From Geodermatophilus tzadiensis (GTDB taxonomy: Bacteria; Actinomycetota; Actinomycetes; Mycobacteriales; Geodermatophilaceae): 64,000 nt of DNA. The translations under genes and the position numbers were made by a program. The stretch lies in the NCBI RefSeq assembly GCF_003002915.1, contig NZ_PVTG01000013.1, forward strand, positions 81,735-145,734. Reading direction: 5' to 3'. The notes beneath the pieces were generated by a model. That model was not told where the DNA came from and ran no database searches. It was given only the letters and a program-made list of their open reading frames with translations. Every line of letters begins with the position of its first letter. Positions within the stretch are counted from its first letter, which is position 1. Positions 1 to 9,203 of the stretch are shown piece by piece.

Positions 1-465
1 GCGAAGGTCGTCGTCGACGGCCGGCAGGTGCAGCCCGACGGCGGGGAGGACGGCTTCTGGCTCGGCCCCACGCTGGTCGACCACGTCGAGCCGCACATGA
101 GCGTCTACACCGACGAGATCTTCGGCCCGGTGCTGTCGGTGCTGCGGGTGGACACCTACGAGCACGCCGTCGAGCTGATCAACCGCAACGAGTACGGCAA
201 CGGCACCGCGATCTTCACCAACGACGGCGGCGCCGCCCGGCGCTTCCAGCACGAGGTGGAGGTCGGGATGATCGGCATCAACGTGCCCATCCCGGTCCCG
301 ATGGCCTACTACTCCTTCGGCGGCTGGAAGAACAGCCTCTTCGGCGACTCCCACGCCCACGGCGCCGAGGGCGTGCACTTCTACACCCGGGGCAAGGTCG
401 TCACCTCCCGCTGGCTCGACCCCAGCCACGGCGGCCTCAACCTGGGCTTCCCGCAGAACGTGTGA
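1..465 (+). CDS. mmsA: Methylmalonate-semialdehyde dehydrogenase (CoA-acylating), C-terminal part
   Basis: The frame is open from base 1, so the gene starts before the window; 154 codons remain before the TGA. The protein is the C-terminal part of an aldehyde dehydrogenase superfamily member: [11 protein letters not shown], the [12 protein letters not shown] strand, and the family-typical end [21 protein letters not shown] followed by [19 protein letters not shown]. That end is characteristic of MmsA/IolA, which converts malonate or methylmalonate semialdehyde to acetyl- or propionyl-CoA in valine and inositol catabolism. The catalytic cysteine lies upstream and is not visible. An SDR gene follows 78 bp downstream on the same strand and could be cotranscribed. 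Confidence 0.9.
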   Translation, partial: AKVVVDGRQVQPDGGEDGFWLGPTLVDHVEPHMSVYTDEIFGPVLSVLRVDTYEHAVELINRNEYGNGTAIFTNDGGAARRFQHEVEVGMIGINVPIPVPMAYYSFGGWKNSLFGDSHAHGAEGVHFYTRGKVVTSRWLDPSHGGLNLGFPQNV

Positions 466-543
466 TGCCCGGCCGGCGCCGGCGGGACCCGTCCCCGCCG
501 GCGCCGGCCGCTCCCTCCCCCACCCCGCACGAGGAACGAGGAC

Positions 544-1398
544 ATGGCCCAGACAGCGTTCGACCCGCACCGCTTCGCCGGCCGGGTCGCCTTCATCAGC
601 GGCGCCGGGCGCGGCCAGGGCCGGCAGTTCGCCGTCGACCTGGCGAAGGAGGGCGCCGACGTCATCGGCTTCGACATCTGCGAGGACATCCCCGGCGCCA
701 GCACCCCCATGGCCACCAAGGCCGACCTCGAGGAGACCCGCGCCCTGGTCGAGGCCGCCGGCCGGCGGATGGTCGCCGAGCGCGCCGACGTCCGCGACTA
801 CGCCTCCGTCGAGGCGGTGCTCCGGAAGGGCCTGGCCGAGTTCGGCCGGGTCGACGTCGTGGTGGCCAACGCCGGCATCTGCTGCGGCGCGGGGCCGTTC
901 TGGGAGATCGGCCTGCAGGAGTGGAGGGACACCGTCGAGACCGACCTCACCGGCGTCTGGCACACCGTCCGCGCCGCCACCCCGGCGATGATCGAGGGCG
1001 GCCGCGGCGGCGCGATCATCATGATCGCCTCAGCGGGGGCGACGAAGGGCTTCCCGAACATCACCCACTACGTGGCGGCCAAGACCGCGTTGGTGGGGAT
1101 GCTCAAGCCGATGGCCGCCGAGCTCGGCCCGCACTCCATCCGGGTCAACGCGCTCTCGCCGACCAACGTCAACACCGCCATCTACATGACCGAGACGAAC
1201 AAGCGGCTCTTCCTCCCGGACAACCCCGCCCCGACCGACGAGGAGTACGAGCTCGCCTCCCGGCCGCAGCACGTGCTGCCCATCGGCTGGATGGAGACCC
1301 GGGACACCTCGGCCGCGCTGCGCTACCTGGCCTCCGACGACGCCCGCTACGTCACCGGGCTGGAGCTGCGCGTCGACGCCGGCGTGGTGCTGCGCTGA
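544..1398 (+). CDS. Mycofactocin-coupled SDR family oxidoreductase
   Basis: A 284-residue NAD(P)-dependent short-chain dehydrogenase. The Rossmann motif is the unusual GAGRGQGR (about residues 20-27), followed by a strand ending in FDICEDIP. A long insert between the second strand and the NAG motif (VVANAGI near residue 114) and the phrase VEAAGRRMVAERADVRDY match the carveol-dehydrogenase-like SDR subfamily thought to use non-exchangeable NAD recycled by mycofactocin. The catalytic region has S (IMIASAGA) and YxxxK (HYVAAK). The substrate is probably a secondary alcohol but cannot be read from sequence. The start follows the SD-like GAGGAACGAGGAC. No mycofactocin biosynthesis gene is in the window. 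Confidence 0.85.
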   Translation: MAQTAFDPHRFAGRVAFISGAGRGQGRQFAVDLAKEGADVIGFDICEDIPGASTPMATKADLEETRALVEAAGRRMVAERADVRDYASVEAVLRKGLAEFGRVDVVVANAGICCGAGPFWEIGLQEWRDTVETDLTGVWHTVRAATPAMIEGGRGGAIIMIASAGATKGFPNITHYVAAKTALVGMLKPMAAELGPHSIRVNALSPTNVNTAIYMTETNKRLFLPDNPAPTDEEYELASRPQHVLPIGWMETRDTSAALRYLASDDARYVTGLELRVDAGVVLR

Positions 1399-1405
1399 GT
1401 CGGGT

Positions 1406-3291
<1,886 letters not shown>

Positions 3292-3313
3292 CCTCCCCCG
3301 CGTGCCCGCCGGG

Positions 3314-3373
3314 TGGGCAGTTGCGGTTGCCCGCGACGGCGGGTCCGCGCGTGTCGCCGGCCACGACTGCCCA
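3314..3373. terminator. Possible bidirectional terminator between convergent genes
   Basis: The space between hppD and the convergent transketolase-like gene holds an outer 8-bp inverted repeat (TGGGCAGT 3314-3321, ACTGCCCA 3366-3373) enclosing a small hairpin CCCGC-gacg-GCGGG at 3330-3343. There is no T-run, which is common in high-GC actinobacteria. Confidence 0.4.
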
Positions 3374-3389
3374 TTCGGCCGGGCGCTCC

Positions 3390-5714
3390 TCAGTCGACCA
3401 GGTCGAGGGCGGCGCCCACCAGCGAGTCGACGTCGAGGCCGTGGGCGCGGTAGACGCTGTCGAGGTCGCCGCTCTGGCCGAAGCGGGTCACGCCCAGGTG
3501 CGTGGCCGGCACGCCGCGGACGCCGGCCAGGAACGCCAGCGTGTGCGGGTGGCCGTCGAGCACGGTGACCAGCGGAGCGGCCCGGTCGGCCGGGAAGGCC
3601 GCGTCGAGCACCCAGCCGGGGGCCTCGTCCAGGCCGCGGCGGGCCTGCACCGCCCGGAACAGCAGGTCGGGGCTGGTCACCACGACGACGTCGGCGGGGA
3701 AGCCGAGCGCGTCGAGCCGCTCGGCGGCGGCCAGCGCCTCGGGGACGACGGCGCCCACCGCGGCGAGGGTGACCGCCGGGCGCGGCACCCGGCGCAGCGG
3801 GTAGGCGCCGGCCACGACCTGCCGGCGGCGCCGCTCGCGGGCCGCGGGGTCGGCCGGGACGGCGGCCAGCGCCTGGTCCACCGGCCGGGTGGAGAGCCGG
3901 ACGTAGGAGCTCGACCCGCCGGGGCGCCCCATCTGCCCGAGCGCGGCCAGCAGGCACCACTCGGTGTCGAGGGCGAAGGCCGGCTCGTAGGACAGGCAGC
4001 CGGGCTGCTCCAGCCCGATGGACGGCGTGGTGATCGACTGGTGGGCGCCGCCCTCGGGGGCCAGCGTGACACCCGACGGCGTGCCGACCAGCAGCGACTG
4101 CCCGCCGGCGTAGACCGTGAACGACCACGGCTCCAGCGCCCGCTCGACGAACGGGTCGTAGAGGACGCCGATCGGCAGCAGCGGCTGGCCCCAGCGCGAC
4201 CAGGTGGCGCCCAGCTCGCCGAGGACGCCGACCAGGTTGGTCTCGGCGATGCCCAGCTCCACGTGCTGGCCCGACGGCTTCTCCCGCCAGTGCAGGATCG
4301 TCTCGGCGTCGTCGGCGAACCAGTCGCGCCGGTCCTCGTGCGACCAGACGCCGACCTTGTTCACCCAGCCGCCGAGGTTGGTCGAGCTCGACACGTCGGG
4401 GCTGACGGTGACCACCCGCCGGCCCACCTCCGGCGCGGCCCGGTTGAGGTCGAGCAGCGTGCGGCCCAGCGCGGCCTGGGTGGTCGCCGTCCCCGAGGGG
4501 GTGCGGCCCAGGTCGGCCGGCACCGGCGGCGGCGTCGGCGCCGGGACGTCGGCGCGGCGCAGCCGGCCGGCGGCCGCGGCGAGCAGCCGCCCCGGCGCGC
4601 TGTCGGCCGGGAAGCCCGCCCACGGCTGCGCGGGGTCGACGCCGACGGACGCGGCCAGCTCGTGCAGCTGGGCCTCGGTCAGCAGCGCCGAGTGGTTCTG
4701 CGGGTGGCCCTCGGTGGCCAGCCCGTAGCCCTTGAGCGTGTAGGCGAGAACCACGGTGGGCCGGGTGTCGTCGATCCGCGTGAACGCCTGGCGCAGCGCG
4801 GCGAGGTCGTGGCCGCCGAGGTTGCGCACCGCCGCGACCAGCTCGTCGTCGGGCACGCCGGCGACGAGCGCGGCGACGTCGTCGGCGCCGGGTCCCTCCC
4901 CGGGCAGCGTCCGCCGGACCTCGGCCGGTGTCCGGCGCAGCATCCGCTGGTACTCGGCGTTGCTCATCCCGTCGATGCGGTCGCGCAGCGCCGGCCCGCC
5001 GGGGCGGGTGAACAGCTCCTCGAGCAGCCGGCCGTACTTGACGGTGAGCACCTGCCAGCCGGCGGCGGCGAACATGCCCTGCAGCCGGGTGGCGCCCATG
5101 GTGGGGACGACGCGGTCGAGCGACTGCCGGTTGAGGTCGACCACCCAGACGACCTCACCCAGGTCGGCGACCATCGGGTCGAGGACGGCCTCCCAGATCG
5201 CGCCCTCGTCGAGCTCGGCGTCGCCGACCAGCGACCACTGCCGGCCGGTGCCGCCCGCGCCGAAGCGGGTGTTGACGTAGCGGCGGGCCAGCGCGCCCCA
5301 GATCGGCGCGGTGGCGCCGATGCCGACGCTGCCGGTCGAGTAGTCCGCCGGGACGGGGTCCTTCAGCCGCGACGGGTAGGACTGCAGCCCGCCGAACGAG
5401 CGCAGCGTGGTCAGCCAGGAGGCGTCGAGCTGCCCGAGCAGGAACTCCAGCGCGTGCAGCACCGGGGAGGCGTGCGGCTTGACGCTCACCCGGTCGTCGG
5501 CGCGCAGGTGCTCCAGCCACAGCGCCGTCATGACCGTGACCATCGACGCGCTGGAGGCCTGGTGGCCGCCCACCTTCAGGCCCGAGGGGTTCGGCCGCAC
5601 CCGGTTGGCGTGGTCCACGACCGCCGTCGCCAGCCACAGCACGCGCTGCTCGACCTCCCGCAGCGCGGCGTCGTCGGAGCCGGTGGCGGGGGGCCGCGGG
5701 GCGGTCAGCGTCAT
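3390..5714 (-). CDS. Transketolase-like / AceE-type E1 (ThDP-dependent) protein
   Basis: A 774-residue thiamine-diphosphate enzyme. The N-terminal part has the ThDP-binding architecture of homodimeric pyruvate dehydrogenase E1 and transketolases: GLKVGGHQASSASMVTVM (residues about 45-62), HASPVLHALEFLLGQ, and GDAELDEGAIWEA with a later VDLNRQSLD (the GDG...N metal-ThDP motif is GDAELDEG...DLN). The pyrimidine domain follows (VELGIAETNLVGVLGELG with the conserved glutamate) and then a TK C-terminal domain. I chose the ATG at 5714; a longer open frame to 6089 overlaps the neighbouring NTF2-like gene and is unlikely. No E2 or E3 genes are beside it, so the true 2-oxoacid or ketose substrate is uncertain. 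Confidence 0.8.
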   Translation of the reverse strand: MTLTAPRPPATGSDDAALREVEQRVLWLATAVVDHANRVRPNPSGLKVGGHQASSASMVTVMTALWLEHLRADDRVSVKPHASPVLHALEFLLGQLDASWLTTLRSFGGLQSYPSRLKDPVPADYSTGSVGIGATAPIWGALARRYVNTRFGAGGTGRQWSLVGDAELDEGAIWEAVLDPMVADLGEVVWVVDLNRQSLDRVVPTMGATRLQGMFAAAGWQVLTVKYGRLLEELFTRPGGPALRDRIDGMSNAEYQRMLRRTPAEVRRTLPGEGPGADDVAALVAGVPDDELVAAVRNLGGHDLAALRQAFTRIDDTRPTVVLAYTLKGYGLATEGHPQNHSALLTEAQLHELAASVGVDPAQPWAGFPADSAPGRLLAAAAGRLRRADVPAPTPPPVPADLGRTPSGTATTQAALGRTLLDLNRAAPEVGRRVVTVSPDVSSSTNLGGWVNKVGVWSHEDRRDWFADDAETILHWREKPSGQHVELGIAETNLVGVLGELGATWSRWGQPLLPIGVLYDPFVERALEPWSFTVYAGGQSLLVGTPSGVTLAPEGGAHQSITTPSIGLEQPGCLSYEPAFALDTEWCLLAALGQMGRPGGSSSYVRLSTRPVDQALAAVPADPAARERRRRQVVAGAYPLRRVPRPAVTLAAVGAVVPEALAAAERLDALGFPADVVVVTSPDLLFRAVQARRGLDEAPGWVLDAAFPADRAAPLVTVLDGHPHTLAFLAGVRGVPATHLGVTRFGQSGDLDSVYRAHGLDVDSLVGAALDLVD

Positions 5715-5786
5715 GGCTTCTCCTGTCGGGCGGTCGGAGGACCAGGATGGCGGGTGCCCGGCCCGCCGTCGCGAGAGGACCCGTCC

Positions 5787-6140
5787 ATGACCGCCCCCGA
5801 CCGCGCGGCGCAGCTGCACGCGCTGTACCAGGCCTTCGGCCGGCGCGACCTCGACGCGGTGCTGGCCGCGATGAGCCCCGACGTCGACTGGCCCAACGGC
5901 TGGGAGGGCGGCCGCGTCCACGGGCGGGAGGGCGTGCGCGACTACTGGACGCGCCAGTGGGCGCAGATCCGCCCGGTGCTGCGGCCGACCCGGGTCACCG
6001 AGCGCCCCGACGGCGCCGTCGAGGTCACCGTCGCCCTCACCGTGCGCGACCCCGGCGGCACCCTGCTCTCCCGGGAGACCGTCCGGCACGTGTACCGCTT
6101 CGACGGCGACCTGGTGGCCCGGATGGACACCGAGCGGTAG
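5787..6140 (+). CDS. NTF2/SnoaL-like family protein
   Basis: A 117-residue protein of the cone-shaped NTF2-like fold: an N-terminal helix (AAQLHALYQAFGRRDLDAVLAAMSPDVDWPN) followed by HGREGVRDYWTRQW and alternating beta strands. Such proteins act as small-molecule isomerases, cyclases or binding proteins, and nothing here fixes the ligand. The ATG at 5787 is 72 bp from the divergent transketolase-like gene, so their promoters share that gap. A strong hairpin follows the stop codon. Confidence 0.75.
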   Translation: MTAPDRAAQLHALYQAFGRRDLDAVLAAMSPDVDWPNGWEGGRVHGREGVRDYWTRQWAQIRPVLRPTRVTERPDGAVEVTVALTVRDPGGTLLSRETVRHVYRFDGDLVARMDTER

Positions 6141-6168
6141 CGCCCCCGGCCGACCCGGCCGGGGGCGC
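6140..6168. terminator. Bidirectional terminator hairpin
   Basis: A 12-bp perfect stem (6140-6151 with 6157-6168, GCGCCCCCGGCC against GGCCGGGGGCGC) and a 5-nt loop, placed exactly between the stops of the convergent NTF2-like gene and the alcohol dehydrogenase gene. Confidence 0.7.
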
Positions 6169-6174
6169 CACCCG

Positions 6175-7200
6175 TCACGGCACGAGGATGGCCCGGCCCC
6201 GGACCTTCCCGGCGTCGAGGTCGCGGATCGCGTCCACGGCCCGGTCCAGCGGGTACTGCTGGGTGTGCAGGGTGACCTGCCCGGCCTGCGCGAGCACCAT
6301 CAGCTCGGCCAGGTCGGTGTAGGTGCCGACGATGTTGCCGACGACGTTCTTCTCGCCGGCGACGAACTCCAGCGTCGGGATCCGCAGCTCGCCGCCGTAG
6401 CCGATGACGTAGAGCGAGCCGGCCGGCCCGGTCATGTGCCAGCCGTCCATCTCCGCGCCCTGCTCGGCGACGAAGTCGAAGACGACGTCGGCGCCCCCGC
6501 CGGTCAGCTCTTGCACCGCCTGCACCTGGTCCCCGTCGGCGACCACGGTCTCGTCCGCGCCGATCTGGCGGGCGAGCTCGAGCGCGTCGGGGTTGCGGTC
6601 GACGACGACCACCCGGGCGCCCGACAGCGCGGCCAGGCACTGCACGCCGATGTGGCCGAGACCGCCGGCGCCCTGCACGACCGCGGTGGTGCCCGGGTGC
6701 AGCAGCGGCAGGGCCTTGCGCACGGCGTGGTAGGCGGTGATGCCGGCGTCGGCGAGCGCGGCGACGTCCGCGGGGTTGGTCGACGGGTCGAGCTTCACGC
6801 AGGCGCGGGCGGTGGTGCGCAGGTACTCGGCCATGCCGCCGTCGTCGTTCGACAACCCCGGGAAGAAGGCGTGCTCGCACTGCATGTCCCGGCCGGCGCG
6901 GCAGGCCAGGCACAGGCCGCAGCTGGGCTGGGGGTGCAGGATCACCGTGTCACCGACGGCGACGTTCGTGACCCCCTCCCCGACCCGGTGCACCCACCCG
7001 GCGTTCTCGTGCCCGATGACGTAGGGCAGCTCCGGGTTCTGGATGTCGGCCCACTGGCCCTCGAGGATGTGCAGGTCGGTGCGGCAGACCCCGGCGCCGC
7101 CGATCTTGACGATGACGTCGAGGGGGCCCTGGAGCTCCGGCTCCGGGATGTCGTCGATGCGGGGGTCGGCGTGGTACTCGTGCACGCGGACGGCCTTCAT
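6175..7200 (-). CDS. Zinc-dependent NAD(P) alcohol dehydrogenase (propane-locus type)
   Basis: A 341-residue medium-chain dehydrogenase. Catalytic zinc ligands are C (GAGVCRTDLH) and H-E (YVIGHENAGWV); a structural-zinc-like lobe is CGLCLACRAGRDMQCEH. The coenzyme fold has GAGGLGHIGVQ with a following VVVVDRN, which points to NAD. Its start overlaps the end of the DUF59 gene by 4 bp, so it is the last gene of a three-gene operon with the amidohydrolase. The same three genes accompany binuclear-iron propane and acetone monooxygenases in other actinobacteria, where this enzyme is proposed to oxidise propanols. That role is by family and context. Confidence 0.85.
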   Translation of the reverse strand: MKAVRVHEYHADPRIDDIPEPELQGPLDVIVKIGGAGVCRTDLHILEGQWADIQNPELPYVIGHENAGWVHRVGEGVTNVAVGDTVILHPQPSCGLCLACRAGRDMQCEHAFFPGLSNDDGGMAEYLRTTARACVKLDPSTNPADVAALADAGITAYHAVRKALPLLHPGTTAVVQGAGGLGHIGVQCLAALSGARVVVVDRNPDALELARQIGADETVVADGDQVQAVQELTGGGADVVFDFVAEQGAEMDGWHMTGPAGSLYVIGYGGELRIPTLEFVAGEKNVVGNIVGTYTDLAELMVLAQAGQVTLHTQQYPLDRAVDAIRDLDAGKVRGRAILVP

Positions 7201-7967
7201 GAGCGCACCTCCAGGGGGAGCAGCGGACGGTCCTCGGGGCGGGGGGTCTGGTCGGCCTCCGACCCCGGGTAGCGGGTGGTGAGCAGCCCGCGGCAGAAGT
7301 GTGCGTTCCCGTCGACGGAGATGCGCACCGAGCGGGCCCGCCGCAGGAAGTGCGCCGCGGCGTCGTACGCGGGCCGGGTGCCGTCGGCCTCGACCAGCAC
7401 CGGTGCGCCCGGGTCGAGCGGCAGGCCGAGCACGGCCCGGCGGCGCAGCAGCGCCTCGGTCGTGGGCTCCCCTGCCGGCAGGTCGCCGAGGGTGAGCGCA
7501 GCGACGTCCACCGCCGGGTCGAGCCGGAGCAGGGCGGTGACCGCCCGCTCCATCGCGGCGGTGTGCGCCTTGCGGGTGAAGGTCGCCCGCAGCTCGTCGA
7601 GGGACTCCTCCGCCTCGTGCCCGAAGGTGCCCTGGTAGCCCAGGCCCGCGGCCAGGCCCCGGTTGATCAGCTCGGAGTCGTGGTGGTCGTCGAGCTCGAC
7701 GACCACCCGCCCCACCCCGGGCACGGCCGACACCGCGTCGTGGGCGTCGGAGACCATCAGCCAGGCGAAGTTGGGCGCGCAGAACGAGGTGGGCAGCCGC
7801 AGGTGCACCTCCACGTGCGCGCCGTCGCCGGCGCCGACGACGGCCACCGAGCGGACGAAGCCGAGGTCGGTGATCGGCTCGTCGAGCTCGGGGTCGACGA
7901 CGGTGCCCAGCGCCGCGCGCACCGCCTGCTCGGAGACGGCGGCCAGGTCGGGGAGGACGGCGGTCAT
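7197..7967 (-). CDS. DUF59 / MIP18-family metal-sulfur cluster assembly protein
   Basis: A 256-residue protein. The first 110 residues are a DUF59 domain (ALGTVVDPELDEPITDLGFVRSV, then LPTSFCAPNFAWLMVSDAH with the conserved cysteine of the family). The rest is an extension with no domain I recognise. DUF59 proteins help assemble or deliver iron and iron-sulfur centres. In propane monooxygenase clusters a homologue of this length lies between the amidohydrolase and the alcohol dehydrogenase, presumably serving maturation of the diiron enzyme. Here it starts 12 bp after the amidohydrolase stop and overlaps the adh start by 4 bp, so it is translationally coupled. Confidence 0.85.
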   Translation of the reverse strand: MTAVLPDLAAVSEQAVRAALGTVVDPELDEPITDLGFVRSVAVVGAGDGAHVEVHLRLPTSFCAPNFAWLMVSDAHDAVSAVPGVGRVVVELDDHHDSELINRGLAAGLGYQGTFGHEAEESLDELRATFTRKAHTAAMERAVTALLRLDPAVDVAALTLGDLPAGEPTTEALLRRRAVLGLPLDPGAPVLVEADGTRPAYDAAAHFLRRARSVRISVDGNAHFCRGLLTTRYPGSEADQTPRPEDRPLLPLEVRS

Positions 7968-7979
7968 GCGGCGTCCTCC

Positions 7980-9023
7980 TCAGACCGACGCGAGGTCGGC
8001 GGCGGCGGGCTCGCGCGGACCGGTCTGCGTCTCGTCGGCCTCGGGCAGCCGCAGGTGCTCGGGCACGTGCAGGTCGTAGAGGCGGGCGGCGTTGAGGCCG
8101 AGCACCTTCTTCCGCTGCGCGGTGGTGATCGGCGCGTACTCGGTCATGTCCTCGGGGATCTGGAAGTCCACGAACCGCTCGACCAGCCACTTCGGCGTCC
8201 AGAGGGCGTAGTCGCTGGAGAACAGGATCCGGTCCTCGCCGATCCAGTAGAGGAGCTCGCCCATGATCTGCGCGAAGTAGCGCGGCCGGGTGTGGATGAA
8301 GGGCATGGCCACCGCCAGGCCGCCGTAGACGTTGGGCTCCTGGGTGGCGATCCAGCAGAAGTCCTCCAGGCGCGGCAGGCCGACGTGCTCCACGACGAAG
8401 GTGAGGTCGGTGAAGTCGGTCGCCACGTGGTCGACGTCGGCGACGTCGAAGGCGTCGCGGTCCAGCGGGCGGATGGTGGGGCCCTTGTGGATGTGGATGT
8501 TCCGGATGCCCAGCTCGCGACAGACCTCGAGGTAGCGGTAGGCCATCGGGTCGGTGAGCTTCCAGCCGCGGGACTCGCCGTGCCAGTCGGCGGTGTAGAG
8601 CTTCACGCCCTTGAGCTGCATGCGCTCGGCGTTCTCCCGCAGCTTCTCCAGGCCGTTCTCGCCGTCGCGCGGGTCCCAGTAGTGGTTGTAGGTCAGCTGG
8701 TCCGGGTGGGCCTGGGCGAGGGCGAAGGCCTCCTCGGTCTGGCCGAAGCCCCGGTGGTAGAACTCCGCGAGCCGGGCCGGCTGGAAGATCGCGTGGTCGA
8801 CGATGCCGTCGACGAACACGTCGCGCATCAGCCGCTCGCCGCCCTGGTAGAGGTACTCCTCGTAGCCCCAGGTCTCCGACTCCGGGGACAGGTTGCGGTG
8901 GTAGTCGTAGAAGCAGTCGATGAACTGCTTGCCGTGGACGTTGCGCTGGTTCTCCGGCCGCGCGTCCCACAGCGCGATGTGCGCGTCCACCACGTAGTAC
9001 TGCTCGCCGTCCTTGGTGTACAT
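7980..9023 (-). CDS. Amidohydrolase family protein of propane-monooxygenase loci
   Basis: A 347-residue TIM-barrel amidohydrolase. Metal-binding features: VVDAHIALW near the N-terminus (the usual HxH is reduced to DAH), NIHIHKGPTIRPLD, FVVEHVGLPRLEDF, and ILFSSDYALWTPKWLVE with the conserved aspartate. The ATG at 9023 lies behind CCGACGGAGGCCGACGG; a longer frame to 9131 would run through a palindromic operator. The family is almost always found beside binuclear-iron monooxygenase genes, where its exact job (maturation or hydrolysis) is unsettled. Here it is first in the operon with DUF59 and adh, divergent from a GAF-type activator, and no monooxygenase subunit is present. Confidence 0.85.
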   Translation of the reverse strand: MYTKDGEQYYVVDAHIALWDARPENQRNVHGKQFIDCFYDYHRNLSPESETWGYEEYLYQGGERLMRDVFVDGIVDHAIFQPARLAEFYHRGFGQTEEAFALAQAHPDQLTYNHYWDPRDGENGLEKLRENAERMQLKGVKLYTADWHGESRGWKLTDPMAYRYLEVCRELGIRNIHIHKGPTIRPLDRDAFDVADVDHVATDFTDLTFVVEHVGLPRLEDFCWIATQEPNVYGGLAVAMPFIHTRPRYFAQIMGELLYWIGEDRILFSSDYALWTPKWLVERFVDFQIPEDMTEYAPITTAQRKKVLGLNAARLYDLHVPEHLRLPEADETQTGPREPAAADLASV

Positions 9024-9114
9024 CCGTCGGCCTCCGTCGGCTCCGGTCGTGAGCTGGGTCACCTGCCCGCCGCCGACGCTAGGGCGCGCGGGCCGCCACG
9101 CACCCCCTCCGGCC

Positions 9115-9129
9115 GTCTCACTCTGAGAC
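9115..9129. promoter_or_regulatory. Palindromic activator site GTCTCA-CTC-TGAGAC
   Basis: A perfect 6-bp inverted repeat with a 3-bp centre, 91 bp upstream of the amidohydrolase start and 74 bp upstream of the regulator start. Position and symmetry fit the binding site of the adjacent Fis-type HTH regulator, controlling both directions. Confidence 0.55.
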
Positions 9130-9203
9130 ACCTCGGGACGCCGCCTGCCGCGTACATTGCCGTGACACAGGCCACAGCACCCAGGCCCAGCCGGGAGGCG
9201 ACC

